In this document: positions 42,717-53,419 of the stretch, piece by piece
How the letters are laid out: the number at the start of each line of letters is the position of its first letter
Position numbering within the stretch: the first letter of the stretch is position 1
Origin: Tetraselmis striata
Lineage: Eukaryota > Chlorophyta > Chlorodendrophyceae > Chlorodendrales > Chlorodendraceae
Direction: 5' to 3'
DNA length: 64,000 nucleotides
NCBI GenBank assembly: GCA_006384855.1
Contig: VCJN01003128.1
Span: 37,424 to 101,423 of the forward strand
Made by a program: the position numbers and the translations under genes
Notes under the pieces: generated by a model
Told to the model about the DNA's origin: nothing
Databases searched by the model: none
The model's input: only the letters and a program-made list of their open reading frames with translations

Positions 42717-43426
42717 TTTTTTGCCCTGGCTCCTGCGTCCTGATGTGTGAGAAACACCTTAACACGGTGCGTTTTATCCGCCCGCATAACCTTGATGGTG
42801 CCGGCTAGCGTCGCCCCTGGATGGCGCTTGCTGATCATGTTGCCGCGATCCGCGGGTGTGATGGAAACTGGACATGATGTCCTGATCTGGAATCTTTTTT
42901 CGAGAGATCGTGATAGGCGTGCATGCGTGTGTGTTATGTTTCTATGTGTGTGCGTATGTATGTGGGGAAATGCTATGCGCGTTTGTGTGGGCGGGTGTCG
43001 TTATGTTCATGTTGATGTTTATTGACATTTGGATGGTGCTGCGTATGTATATGTGTATATGTATATATATGTAGAAACATATATGTGCAGGTGGACAGAT
43101 AGACGAGGGAGAATAATATAGCGGATCTGGATTAGTATTGTTATGCTGCGGCGATTTGCTGGATGGATGCCGCGATCTCTCCGGTGAGCCCGCTGTGGAA
43201 ACTGCCGGTGCGTATGGGTACGTAGCTGCGTGTTGTATGTGCTTTGAAACTGTGAACCGTGTGAGCCCTATAGCCTGCTCGACTTTTTGAGTCTTGCTGA
43301 CTGCCATTTCTGTGGTCCTCCGGATCGTGTGATCCAGAGAACCCAGTGGCACTGCAGTCCGCGAGTCCGGGAGCCATTGGACTGCTTGAGTCTGTTCTGT
43401 GTATCCGTCTGAGTGGTAACCTTTTG

Positions 43427-43790
43427 ATCCTTGTTTTGATCCTTTGATCCGTTTGAACCTGGGAGCGTATTATGTATGTCCCACGGTGCCTCACGACCTG
43501 TGAGACCCCGAGCTTGTGGAAACTGTTTTTTTTTTTCGAGGGAACCTTTTGATCCTTGTTTTGATCCTTTGATCCGTTTGAACCTGGGAGCGTATTATGT
43601 ATGTCCCACGGTGCCTCACGACCTGTGAGACCCCGAGCTTGTGGAACTGTTTTTTCCGAGGGAACTTTTTGATCCTTGTTTTGATCCTTTGATCCGTTTG
43701 AACCTGGGAGCGTATTATGTATGTCCCACGGTGCCTCACGACCTGTGAGACCCCGAGCTTGTGGAACTGTTTTTCGAGGGAACCTTTATT
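43427..43790. repeat. ~122-bp tandem repeat, about three copies
   Basis: GTTTGAACCTGGGAGCGTAT recurs at about 43453, 43576 and 43697. Each copy is followed by TATGTATGTCCCACGGTGCC and TGTGAGACCCCGAGC. The copies are almost identical apart from the length of a T run. They lie upstream of the gag-like gene and are probably part of the DIRS-like element's terminal region. Confidence 0.9.
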
Positions 43791-45129
43791 TTTCTTCTTA
43801 TTGTATAGCCTTTTGACCTACAGTGGGGAAACTGGCGGGCCTTGACCCGTCTTCCACTGTAAGTCTGAACGACCCCATTTGCTTACGCTATATATATATT
43901 ATGCATATACACAGTGTATACATATACATACACATATCTATATATGTATATACTATAACTGCAAATAGACACATATATAGAAACCACGCGCGTCGCGTGC
44001 GAGTTTTCGTCCGAACTGAGTTAAGCTATTGGCTGTAATGGTTGCATGTAGACGGCCTGTCATGTCGTGGCCCGTCGGGCCCGGTGTGGTGTGCCGTCGT
44101 TACTGGCTGGACACTTTATAGAAAATAGCGGCGCGGGCGGCGGGCGTTACGCATAGTGCCATCTCTGCGGCAACGCTCGGCGGACATCGCCCCCCTTACG
44201 AAAACTGCACCGTTGTCGCGTGTGGGTTTCCTTCATGACCTCCCTAAGTTAGTCCTCGGTACCGCGGTGATACATGCCGTTTAGGTGAGGTGAGTTGGTC
44301 GCCGGATCCTGGCGGGTGTGGGTAGCCTGAGCTGTGACAGTACGGCCCCATTGGCCGTTTCCGAGTGCTAACTACGCCAGTCTGTCGGTCGGTACGCAGT
44401 GCTGTTCGTCAGTGCGGAGCGTTGGGAGCACGAGCCGTGACGGAGGGCTGGGTTCTGCGGGGCTATGGCCCACTACCTGTACGCCTGGTCTACGCATGCG
44501 GGGATCTTGGTGGCCGAAGTTGGCCTGCCCCTGGTGGACCCCTACGGCGCGGTACTGCCTTTCTTATCTGTACAGGTGCCCGCACCCGTCGGAGTCGGTG
44601 GCCAGGTCGGCATACCTGCTGCTGCCCCTCTCTTTGATCTGAGCGGGGCCCCGTCTCCGGCAGGTGCGAGCTCCCCCTCCGGCATGTTGTTCTCCTTTCC
44701 GGCCATGGTAGTTGGTAGCTGAAAAAAAAAACACAGAAAGGGGGGGAGGGGTGTGGCGTAGCGTGCCGTGGTAGCAAGGTGGATCTGGAGATGGGTTCGA
44801 CGTCGCACATATGCTTAGTCTGTCCTGCGCCCCGCTATCTGTGTGGCAGTGCGTCGCCATGTGACCCATCTGTCTGCTCCTCTCGTCCCCGTGCCTTGTT
44901 CATGCGCAACGCTCCGAGCGCTGTCCCCCGACAGCTCCCGTCGTCTCTCTGTTGCTCTTTTAAATACATGAATATATTTGGGCCGGCGACGTTTAACCTT
45001 CCACGGCGTGTACGCTATGTCACGCTTTGACCAGTGGGGATTGTTACGCCACTTTTATCTTGATTTGGCAAGTGTTACAATGCACGTGCGTGCTTCATAT
45101 CAGGTCGCTAGGGCGATCGTACAACATCT

Positions 45130-46060
45130 GGGAAAAAGGGATCAGGCCATGTAGCCGCGGGTGCTGAAGCAAACCGTAAGTATCGCACCACGGGATACCT
45201 CATTGAAGGCATTCCGAATATCCCGGAGTAGTAGTCCTTTCCCACCAGTACCACGCCCGCCGAAAAGCTGCAGCGCCTCCCGCATGCTCATATACGCCGT
45301 CTCACAGCCAGCTCCCGACTGAAGGCTGCGTTGCACCGGGCCCATGACCTCCCGCGCATCCGCAACCACTTGCCCCAGAGCGTGGGCGGAGGCCAGGCGC
45401 ACCAGCACGGAGCCGACGCCGAGCGGGCGTACTCGCAGCGGCTCGCCGCTCTTTTCCCGCTTCTCGCGCGGCGGGGTCGTCCTTGTGGAGCGCAAAGACG
45501 GAGCCACTCGCCAAGAAAGCCGCAATACGCGAGTGGCACCGCCCTGCCAAGCGGCGGTTCACCCACAGGCGCCATGAAGGTACGTATAGGTCCCTGATGT
45601 GCTCCCAACGCCACCAATCCACATGCCATGCGGAAAGGCGGGGTGCACGACGCAAAACCCGCCGCTGGTCCTCCCCCTACCGCCGAACCTCATCCGCATT
45701 GCCGCCCCACGACGGCGGCGCCCGTTGCAGGTCCGGCGGTTCTTCGGGGGGAGAGTACTCCGGGCCGGTGGCAGCAGAAGGCGGATGGAGGGCATCGAGG
45801 GCAGGGAGCGCCGCAGCGGCGTCGGACACCAGGTCGGCAGAGTCCAGCGCCTGGCGAGCGCGGCGTAGCTCCTGCACTGCGGTGAGTTTCGCCGCCCGGC
45901 GGTGAGCATCCACCACCGCCGGCGGCACCTACCCCATCCGCCGCAGCATCGGCGCCCCCTTCCGCACCTCAGCAGAAGCCGCCCGCGCCCTCGCAGATCG
46001 CCGGCGCTTCCGTCGGCGGGCACTCCGAGATGTGGTCGTCGGCAGCTCACCCGTCTCCAT
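45130..46060 (-). mobile_element. LINE, 5' part of the reverse transcriptase region
   Basis: On the minus strand, frames read WHVDWWRWEHIRDLYVPSW, then LRVRPLGVGSVLVRLASAHA, then GCETAYMSMREAL and LLLRDIRNAFNEVSRGAIL. These are the first RT blocks of a LINE, with the catalytic D in the DIRNAFN box. The coding stops close to 45.14 kb, just where the second half would begin with the motif at 34.33 kb. The frame shifts more than once, so it is defective. N-terminal sequence continues less clearly to about 46.05 kb. Confidence 0.7.
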
Positions 46061-46965
46061 CTGGTACTCTATCATTCCATCATATCGGTACTCTATCATT
46101 TCACCATCAGACCTGCATGACACCATATCCGCTCGGACTCGTAGTGTTGCTGCGCCCGTTACTCCCGGTACCGTCCCGATAGCGCCCTCCCGTTCCACAG
46201 ATTGTCTGTCCGCCTTCCGCCGTGGTCGCCGCAGGGCCCTCCCTCCCCCGTGCGCATACGCAAAACGAAGGCGTTGCTCCGGCGTGACCGCGCACGACCA
46301 TATGGTGGTTGGGGCGTGGGCGCGAGGTGGGACATCACGACTAGCCACAGCATTCCTCATGCGGTATCGTAGGCAGAGCAGCAGTCGCAGATACGTCATC
46401 AGGGTATGGTATGGCTGGTTGTGGAATTTTACATGGGTTTTGCTGCCAGAAGGCGGGCGCAGTAGGGACGAAGGGCGGGGGATCGGCGGCGGCAAGGTCC
46501 GGGGGGGAGGGGGGACGTAGAGTTGACGAATTCGTTCGTGTTATGCGGATGCCGCGGACCGTCTGGAAGGTGGCGCCAAGCGCTGGTGGTGCTGCAAGTG
46601 CTTCGCGCGCTGAGCCGGCTAGGAAAACTAGGGTTGGGGTACAGACTTTGGTGCTAAATCATATACATGTGGCTGCGAGGTGCACGAAAACGGTAGCAAG
46701 CACTGCCTGCCTATATGGCAAGGCCAGCATGTGCGCAGTAAGCGAGTAGCGCCGCCTTGTAGCACTGGTTGCGTTGTGGCCTCGGGCGCCTCAGCACCCC
46801 CTTACTAGCACCGCCCCAGCAACTTCGCGGGTTTATATAGGATTCATGAATATAGCTCGAGGCCTAGTACTTACTATATATTGACATAACACGGCAAGGC
46901 TAGCATATGTGTGCAGCCCAATGGCAAAAGATGCACGCTGTAGCAGCCCATACTGATTGCGGCTT
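46061..46965. other. No firm gene; shared repeat at left edge
   Basis: GGTACTCTATCATT motifs and a CCCGTTACTCCCGGTACCGTCCCG block at 46061-46190 match 30590-30670 and 31110-31145. The rest shows overlapping short frames on both strands without splice support. Confidence 0.5.
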
Positions 46966-47382
46966 ATGCCAGTCGGCAGCATTCGCCTGCTCATGTTGGG
47001 GCTTATGGTACCCCCCCCCCCCCCCCCCGCGGCCAAACCGTCACTTGCGTTTTTGGACCCCTCTGATGTGTGCATTAGTATGCTTATGTTTGCGCCCATG
47101 TTGGCGCTGGCATTCTGTTCTGGCCTTGGGGCCCTCAGTCGCCCCGCTGCTCCCTTAGCGGGTTTACATGGTATTCATGAATATATCTCCCGACTTACGG
47201 AAGATTTATTGACAGATTTTGGTGTCATCCATGCTGAGGATATACAAGCTGGACCTGCCTCCTGCAGCGTTGATAGCCGCAGCTTGCTAGAGTTTGGTGC
47301 TGCTGGCGGCATGGGCAGCAGCATGGGCACGGGTGATTGCCGTGGGAGCGCTCAAGTGTTAACCTTCGGGTGTAGATGGTGA
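46966..47382 (+). CDS. Hypothetical protein with one membrane-like segment
   Basis: From ATG 46966 the frame runs 138 residues to TGA. A C tract encodes a proline run near the N-terminus. A hydrophobic stretch (VCISMLMFAPMLALAFCSGLGALS) then suggests one membrane segment, followed by HEYISRLTEDLLTDFGVIHAED. The GCGGGTTTA...ATTCATGAATAT block inside it is a diverged repeat of 46821-46850, which argues for repeat-derived DNA. No family is recognised and the evidence for translation is weak. Confidence 0.2.
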   Translation: MPVGSIRLLMLGLMVPPPPPPAAKPSLAFLDPSDVCISMLMFAPMLALAFCSGLGALSRPAAPLAGLHGIHEYISRLTEDLLTDFGVIHAEDIQAGPASCSVDSRSLLEFGAAGGMGSSMGTGDCRGSAQVLTFGCRW

Positions 47383-48974
47383 TAAGAGGCGTTGATATTG
47401 CATATAAAAAACCATTGTAAAAATTCAGGGCGCTAGTAATTCTGGCGGAGCTGGGCGGTAGTGGGAGCACTTGCACCACGCACACAGACAAGGGAAGTTG
47501 AGGCAGCTGCCGTTAAATGGCCACGATCCTGCCAAATCCTTCCAGCCTCAGCATGCACACGCGCTTGCAGTGGGCCAGTTGATTGCACTGCGTATGCTTG
47601 ACCAGAATGCACGCACATGCTCTCAAAGCGGGTGATTGAGGGACAGCCTGTGGTCGCCCTCCATCAAGTCCAATATATTGCATGTGCGCTCGACGGCTAC
47701 GTGCCCCATGCGCACCGCTTCCATCCCATGTCATTGGGCTTACAGTGGGAGCACCGTGGAAATGGTCAGTGTTGTAGAATTACATGCATGGCTTCCTAGA
47801 TTGTACCCTACTTTGCTGATGCTAGATCTATTCACAGCTTCTAGAGACTGCGTTTTGTGCTCTGAAGCCTTCTGACTCATGAGTTGTTGGTTGGGATTTT
47901 GCCCTGCATGGCAAGTATCTCCTTCGCCTCAGCAGCGTCACTCTCCTTGTGCGAGCGACAGCATGACGGCGCAGGAATTGCATATATCACTGGTTCCTGG
48001 CATCGGCAAAGGTCGGGCAAATTATAACTATAAAACTAATAAAAATCATTGGGGCGGGAAAAACGAAAAACAATATGATATAAGAACATTATCACGGTCA
48101 TTGTAAGTGTGATTTTTTTTTGTGGGGAGGGGGGGGGGTAATTTTTTCAGGCAACCGAAGGACGAACCTATGGTACCCCATGTGTCGCAAAAAATACCTC
48201 ATCTTCAGAAGCATGCAGGTGCCCGGGTTCGTCGAGACCGTTCTCCAAGCGATCAGCCCGTGCGAGAGCGGGAGAGCCGGCGGCGGCCGAACCGGTGTTC
48301 ACCGCGAGACAGGGCAAGTAGCGCCACGGCGAGCCGGGCCGTCTAGCTGTTAGGTGATCCGCTCACGAAGGCGGCGGGGATGAAGAGTTCCGTACGAGCA
48401 AGAGGGGAAGGAGTACCGCGCTATCGTGCGGCGCCGGTCACTTTATGTTTTCTTGCTGGGCGGTTCTCTACAGTGAGCTCCTCGACGACCGATGCCGGAG
48501 ACGGGGTTCGCTCCCGCTCGCATGCACGGCGCCGCTTCGGACGACTACGGCGCACTCGCGCCGATGGATGATGAGCCCTACAGCATACGCGCGACGACTA
48601 CCCGTAGGTAGCGTCTTCACGTAATCCGTGCTGACCTCGTAAGAATTAGTCGCTATGGATTGCATGCAACATAGCCCGTACATGGGCGCCTGCGCGCTGC
48701 GGCGGGATCTGGACAAATGTGTTCAAGCTATGGTACGGGTTGTTCATCCAACTCCGCCGGTCCCGCCTCCACACATCGTGCAAAGTACTGCTCGCGGGCT
48801 CGAGCCGGCGGCGAGTTCTTTATTGGAGCGTACGTCCGGGTTCTTGCGGGGGGGGGGGGGGGGGGGGGGCAGAACGCCGGGCTACGCCGTAGCCCGGCGG
48901 ATTCGGCCGCCGGCTGTGTACGGGATAGGAGGTTATGGGGCCCGGTATGCCGTTCTCGGAATTTGAGATAAACT
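47383..48974. other. No gene recognised
   Basis: Short frames only. A G tract lies at about 48849-48868 and an inverted GGGCTACG/CGTAGCCC motif sits next to it. A lysine/asparagine AT-rich patch lies at 48020-48110. The right edge abuts the tyrosine-recombinase element palindrome. Confidence 0.5.
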
Positions 48975-51340
48975 AGTTTATGGGGTTTCCTCCCTTGACC
49001 TAGCCGCTTTTCGGCTGCAAGTGCTGCTCAGTGGTACGGGAACTAGGCACCTGTCATTGCGCCTTTTTTGGGTGCAGTACGGGTAGACATAAAACCAACC
49101 ATAGCAGCTGAGCCTGCCATCTTGCAGTTTTCGCTGCGTTACACGCAGCGATGTCAAAACTCTCGTAACCTGTTGCGAGCAAGGTCACCCCACGTTGTTC
49201 AAGACCACACCCGGCTCACCACCCGTGCGTGTGTGATATTCTCATCCGTACGCACGTCCGTGCGTTACCATGTCAGATGGAGAAAGACCCGTCGTTGAGC
49301 CGATGCTCGAATCGCTACACGCAGACGTAAAGGCCCAGTTTGCATTGCTGCTCGAGCTTGCAACATCGTTGTCCCAATTGACGGCTCGTGATCGTTTTGT
49401 TGGTGGAGACGGGGCACATGGCTCCGGTTCCGGCCAGCGCATTGCGGGACAGCAGACAAGCAGCGGGGGAGCCGCAGTGCGCCCCGACTTGCTAGAGCTA
49501 GCCCAGAGCGGCCGTGTCGGAGCAAAATCCCTGAGTGACAAGGATGACTATCTCGCGGTGCCATAGCTACTACTACGAGCAGAGTTTGGTTACGAGGCCG
49601 TTCGACCGGTCAGCCGAGTGCCTAGAATCTTCCCCCTGAGCACCGACATGCTAACGAATGAGTACCTCAAGCATGATGACCGGCGTCTGCCGGCCAGGGA
49701 GGAGTATCTTTGGATGTCGTGTTTCGGCGCCAACATGGCCGCACTTTTCGTAGCTCTCGACGAGTTGTTGCCGTACGTCCTTGTTGCAAATCAAGACTTC
49801 ACCCCCTACCTCGCACGAGCTTGGAATCATGCCAAAGCCATAGACAAGGCGTTTCGCTTTCGTTTGGCCAACCTACGGAGGCTGAATGAGGCCAAGCGTG
49901 TGCACGGTGACCAAGGTGTTCTGGACGTGCTGCGAGCCCATCATTTCCAGCTGAGCATCTGGGTTCTGCGATTTTTGGGGACCTCGTGAGGGACTACGTA
50001 CGAACGTCGCGTCTTCGAGGCGACAGTTGCCAGCAGCGCAAAGGCAAGCGCTACTGCTCGTGTAGTGGCAGCGGCTGCAGGGCGCGGCCGTGGACGTGGA
50101 CGTGGTGGTGGACGCGGGCGTGGCCGCGAAGGTGAGCACGAGTGACGGTGTGGGGCGCCTTTCGTCGGAGCTGCTGGAGCTTTGCGAGGTCACCCGTTGG
50201 GTGACCGCCGCTAGGCGAACCCTAGCAGCTCGGCGACGGGATGAGCGCCCCGTATCATGACATGACCCCCCCCCCCCCCCACCTTACAGACTTCATTTAC
50301 ACCTTCCTCGGTGCGGCGCTTCTTATTACAGCTACAGCCGAGTGCGGCTCAACCATTCGTACACCTGCACATGGCGGCTCAACCAACCGCTTCCCGTACC
50401 ATCTCATCGATGCGTCAGTCGGTTGTCACATTGCGTGTTACAACTGGTTCGCAACGACCAAGCTTCGCGCGTGTATGTTATGCGCGTGACACGCGCTACG
50501 AGCGCGAAGGGCGCGGGGCGGACCTCTTACCTGAACCTAGCCCCGCAAACCCGTATTGATGCTGTTGCGAACCCGTAAAGCAACTACCGACCAGCCGCCA
50601 GAAACCTGACCGCTGCTGTCGAGTACTTTGCTAACAGTAGCCGCTTCTCCGTTGCTCTGTCGCCAAAGCGCCGCACTTACGTAATTGACGAGCCCGAAGC
50701 TGTCGCCCCTTGGGCTGCTTCACTGCGGTCTCGGCTGCAAGATGCGTTCGGCTCAGACGAGTTCGGACAGCGGACGCTCGACTTGCTCTCCAGCTCCCTC
50801 ACCGCTCAAACACTCAAAAGTTACGCCGGCAGACTCTCCTAGTTCACAGAGTTCTGCCACGACTCCGAGAACATCAGCCCGATGGAGGCGACCACTGCTA
50901 ATGTCGTCCGGTACGTTGCATGGATTGGTGAGCGGGGACACAATGGGGCTAAGTCGTTGCAGCCCTACCTGTCCACAATCAACACGTTCTTCGAGTTGCA
51001 CAACCTCGACCCAATCGCCAAGGACAGCATGCACCTTACCGCAGCTCGGCGTGGGCTAATGCTACGGCAGCGCCGCCTAGAGGTTGCCCCTTTGTAAGTC
51101 CCTCTGCATGCTGATGTCGCTTGCATCTTCGTCGAGCGTGCATAGTTGATTGTATCTGCTCCCACCACGGAGTACTAGAACAACTTCCGAGCCCTCGCTC
51201 GTAGCCTCGGTTGTCGACTTCATGTTATTTGCCAGGGGACTTACTGACGTGTCATGCCGAGTGCGGGATATGTCGACGATTACAACATTACCATGCAGGT
51301 GTACCGCAAGAAAGGCCGTGCTGGTCGGCGAGGTCCCGAC
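48975..51340 (+). mobile_element. Tyrosine-recombinase element, copy 1 (gag-like plus partial recombinase; fossil)
   Basis: A terminal segment (48975-49260) is followed by a gag-like coding region (from about 49270: coiled-coil start, then a globular part, ending in a Gly/Arg-rich tail near 50145), a C tract, and a recombinase region (about 50580-51340) containing ATTANVVRYVAWIGERG and SLQPYLSTINTF, the N-terminal core-binding part of a tyrosine recombinase. No reverse transcriptase is visible. The terminal segment is also present, in matching orientation, behind the recombinase of the 62-63.9 kb copy, as expected for Ngaro-type split direct repeats. A Crypton-like element is the alternative. 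The copy is broken (a few breaks) and truncated at its 3' end by copy 2. Confidence 0.65.
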
Positions 51341-52825
51341 TGGGAAGCGGTTGGTTGAGCCGCCATGTACATGTGTGCGATTGGTTGAGCCGCACTCGGC
51401 TGTAGCTGTAAGAAGAGCCGCACCGAGGAAGGTGTAAATGAAGTCTGTAAATTGGGGGGGGGGGGGGGGGGGGGGGGTCATGTCATGATACGGGGCGCTC
51501 ATCCCGTCGCCGAGATGCTAGGGTTCGCCTTGCGGCGGTCACCCAACGGGTGACCTCGCAAAGCTCCAGCAGCTCCGACGAAAGGCGCCCCACACCGTCA
51601 CTCGTGCTCACCTTCGCGGCCACGCCCGTGTCCACCACCACGTCCATGTCCACGGCCGCGCCCTGCAGCCGCTGCCACTACACGAGCAGTAGCGCTTGCC
51701 TTTGCGCTGCTGGCAACTGTCGCCTCGAAGACGCGACGTTCGTACGTAGTCCCTCACGAGGTCCCCAAACATCCACTACAATCGCAGAACCCATATGCTC
51801 AGCAACAGCAGGCTGGAAATGATGGGCTCGCAGCACGTCCAGAACACCTTGGTTACCGTGCACACGCTTGGCCTCATTCAGCCTCCGTAGGTTGGCCAAA
51901 CGAAAGCGAAACGCCTTGTTGTTGATGGCTTCGGTGTGATTCCAAGCTAGGTAGGTAGGTAGGTAGGTAGGGGGTGAAGTCTTGATTTGCAGCAAGGACG
52001 TACGGCAACAGCTCGTCGAGAGCTACGAAAAGCGCGGCCATGTTGGCGCCGAAACACAACATCCAAAGATACTCCTCCTTGGCCGGCAGACGCCGGTCAT
52101 CATGCTTGAGGTACTCATTCGTTAGCAGGTCGGTGCTCAGGGGGAAGATTCTAGGCACTCGGCTGACCGGTCGAACGGCCTCGTAATCAAACTCTGCTCG
52201 TAGTTGCAGTGGCTCTGGCACCGCGAGATAGTCATCCTCGTCACTCAGGGATTTTGCTCCGACACGGCCGCTCTACTGGGCTAGCTCTAGCAAGTCGGGG
52301 CGCACTGCGGCTCCCCCGCTTCTTGTCTGCTGTCCCGCAATGCGCTGGCCGGAACCGGAGCCATGTGCCCCGTCTCCACCAACAAAACGATCACGAGCCG
52401 TCAATTGGGACAACGATGTTGCAAGCTCGAGCAGCAATGCAAACTGGGCCTTTACGTCTGCGTGTAGCGATTCGAGCATCGGCTCAACGACGGGTCTTTC
52501 TCCATCTGACATGGTAACGCACGGACGTGCGTACGGATGAGAATATCACACACGCACGGGTGGTGAGCCGGGTGTGGTCTTGAACAACGTGGGGTGACCT
52601 TGCTCGCAACAGGTTACGAGAGAGTTTTGACATCGCTGCGTGTAACGCAGCGAAAACTGCAAGATGGCAGGCTCAGCTGTTATGGCTGCTTTTATGTCTA
52701 CCCGTGCTGCACCCAAAAAGGGCGCAATGACAGGTGCCTAGTTCCCGTACCACTGAGCAGCACTTGCAGCCGAAAAGCGGCTAGGTCAAGGGAGGTAACC
52801 CCATAAACTAGCCTATAGATCATAA
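51341..52825 (-). mobile_element. Tyrosine-recombinase element, copy 2 (inverted, gag-like part only; fossil)
   Basis: This is a reverse complement of 48975-50410 with only small differences. It carries the terminal segment (52825-52530), the gag-like region (52512 leftwards to about 51600), the same C tract (seen as G on plus) and the GGTTGAGCCGC block at 51340-51390. It is joined to copy 1 head to head, making a palindrome of about 3.8 kb with a 0.9-kb unpaired centre. High identity of the arms suggests a recent event. It is broken, with a few breaks. Confidence 0.75.
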
Positions 52826-52949
52826 TAACATAAAATAACTGATCAGAGCAAGACGCAGCGCATCCTTACTTCAGCGCACCGCGCTTATCCCTGGCCTGTA
52901 GTAGCAAAACGTCCCCAACCACCGAACCCAACAAACCTACCTAAGCACT

Positions 52950-53350
52950 TCAGCGGCGGGGACAGCGCGCGACCTGGAGCGACGAAACGTCAGATGCTGA
53001 AGTGTCAGTAGGCGGTCTAGCCGTGGTCGTCGAGGCTGGATGATTATTGGCTGAAACACTGACGTCGCCGATCCCCAGCTGGTGGCGGGTGGCCCGCCCT
53101 CGGTAGCAAGCATTCACAGGTAGCGTCGAGGCAGCCGAGCTTGCTGCACAGGCAGCGTCCGATACCCACAAAAATCCCTCTTTCACTGCCATCATGGCGC
53201 CCTTCGTCTGCGAAGCCTTGGCGCCTGTAGTCCAGTCGTCGGCCGGCGAAGGTGCCCGGGCCCGGAGGTGCGTCCAGAGTGGCGGAGCGCAGCAGGGTTC
53301 TGCCTGTTGTCCCAAGCAGCTGGAGGGCGCTATGTTTGTGTGGAAACGTT
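52950..53350 (-). CDS. Unrecognised terminal exon candidate
   Basis: A minus-strand frame of about 130 codons ends at TGA 52950, after a C tract on its sense strand (seen as a G run at 53363-53390). It includes GAMMAVKEGFLWVSDAACAAS and a Ser/Thr-rich tail. A possible upstream exon (about 53400-53560, donor GTGAGG) would overlap the first exon of the plus-strand methyltransferase on the opposite strand. No family is recognised. Confidence 0.25.
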
Positions 53351-53419
53351 CAGGAAATAGGGGCGGGGGGGGGGGGGGGGGGGGGGGGTTACTCCTCACG
53401 CCGTCCTGCGCTCACTATT

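Larger units (their letters stand above)
34345..45120. mobile_element. DIRS/Kangaroo-like tyrosine-recombinase retroelement
   Basis: Parts: a tyrosine recombinase gene on plus (35219-36577); RNase H and accessory segments on minus (36581-37540); a methyltransferase-like plus reverse transcriptase frame on minus (37669-40689); a gag-like frame on minus (41172-42716); then tandem repeats and AT-rich DNA to about 45.1 kb. A recombinase opposite to the other genes is the layout of Kangaroo from Volvox. Borders are estimated from where the LINE coding on either side stops. The gag, RT and recombinase frames are long and intact; the RNase H part shows about two or three breaks. That suggests a fairly young copy that is probably no longer whole. 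Confidence 0.75.

Noticed and set aside
44334-44810. Small gene candidates on either strand
   Set aside because: The frames overlap, are short and repeat-like, and lie in the presumed end of the DIRS-like element; no motif or splice support was found.
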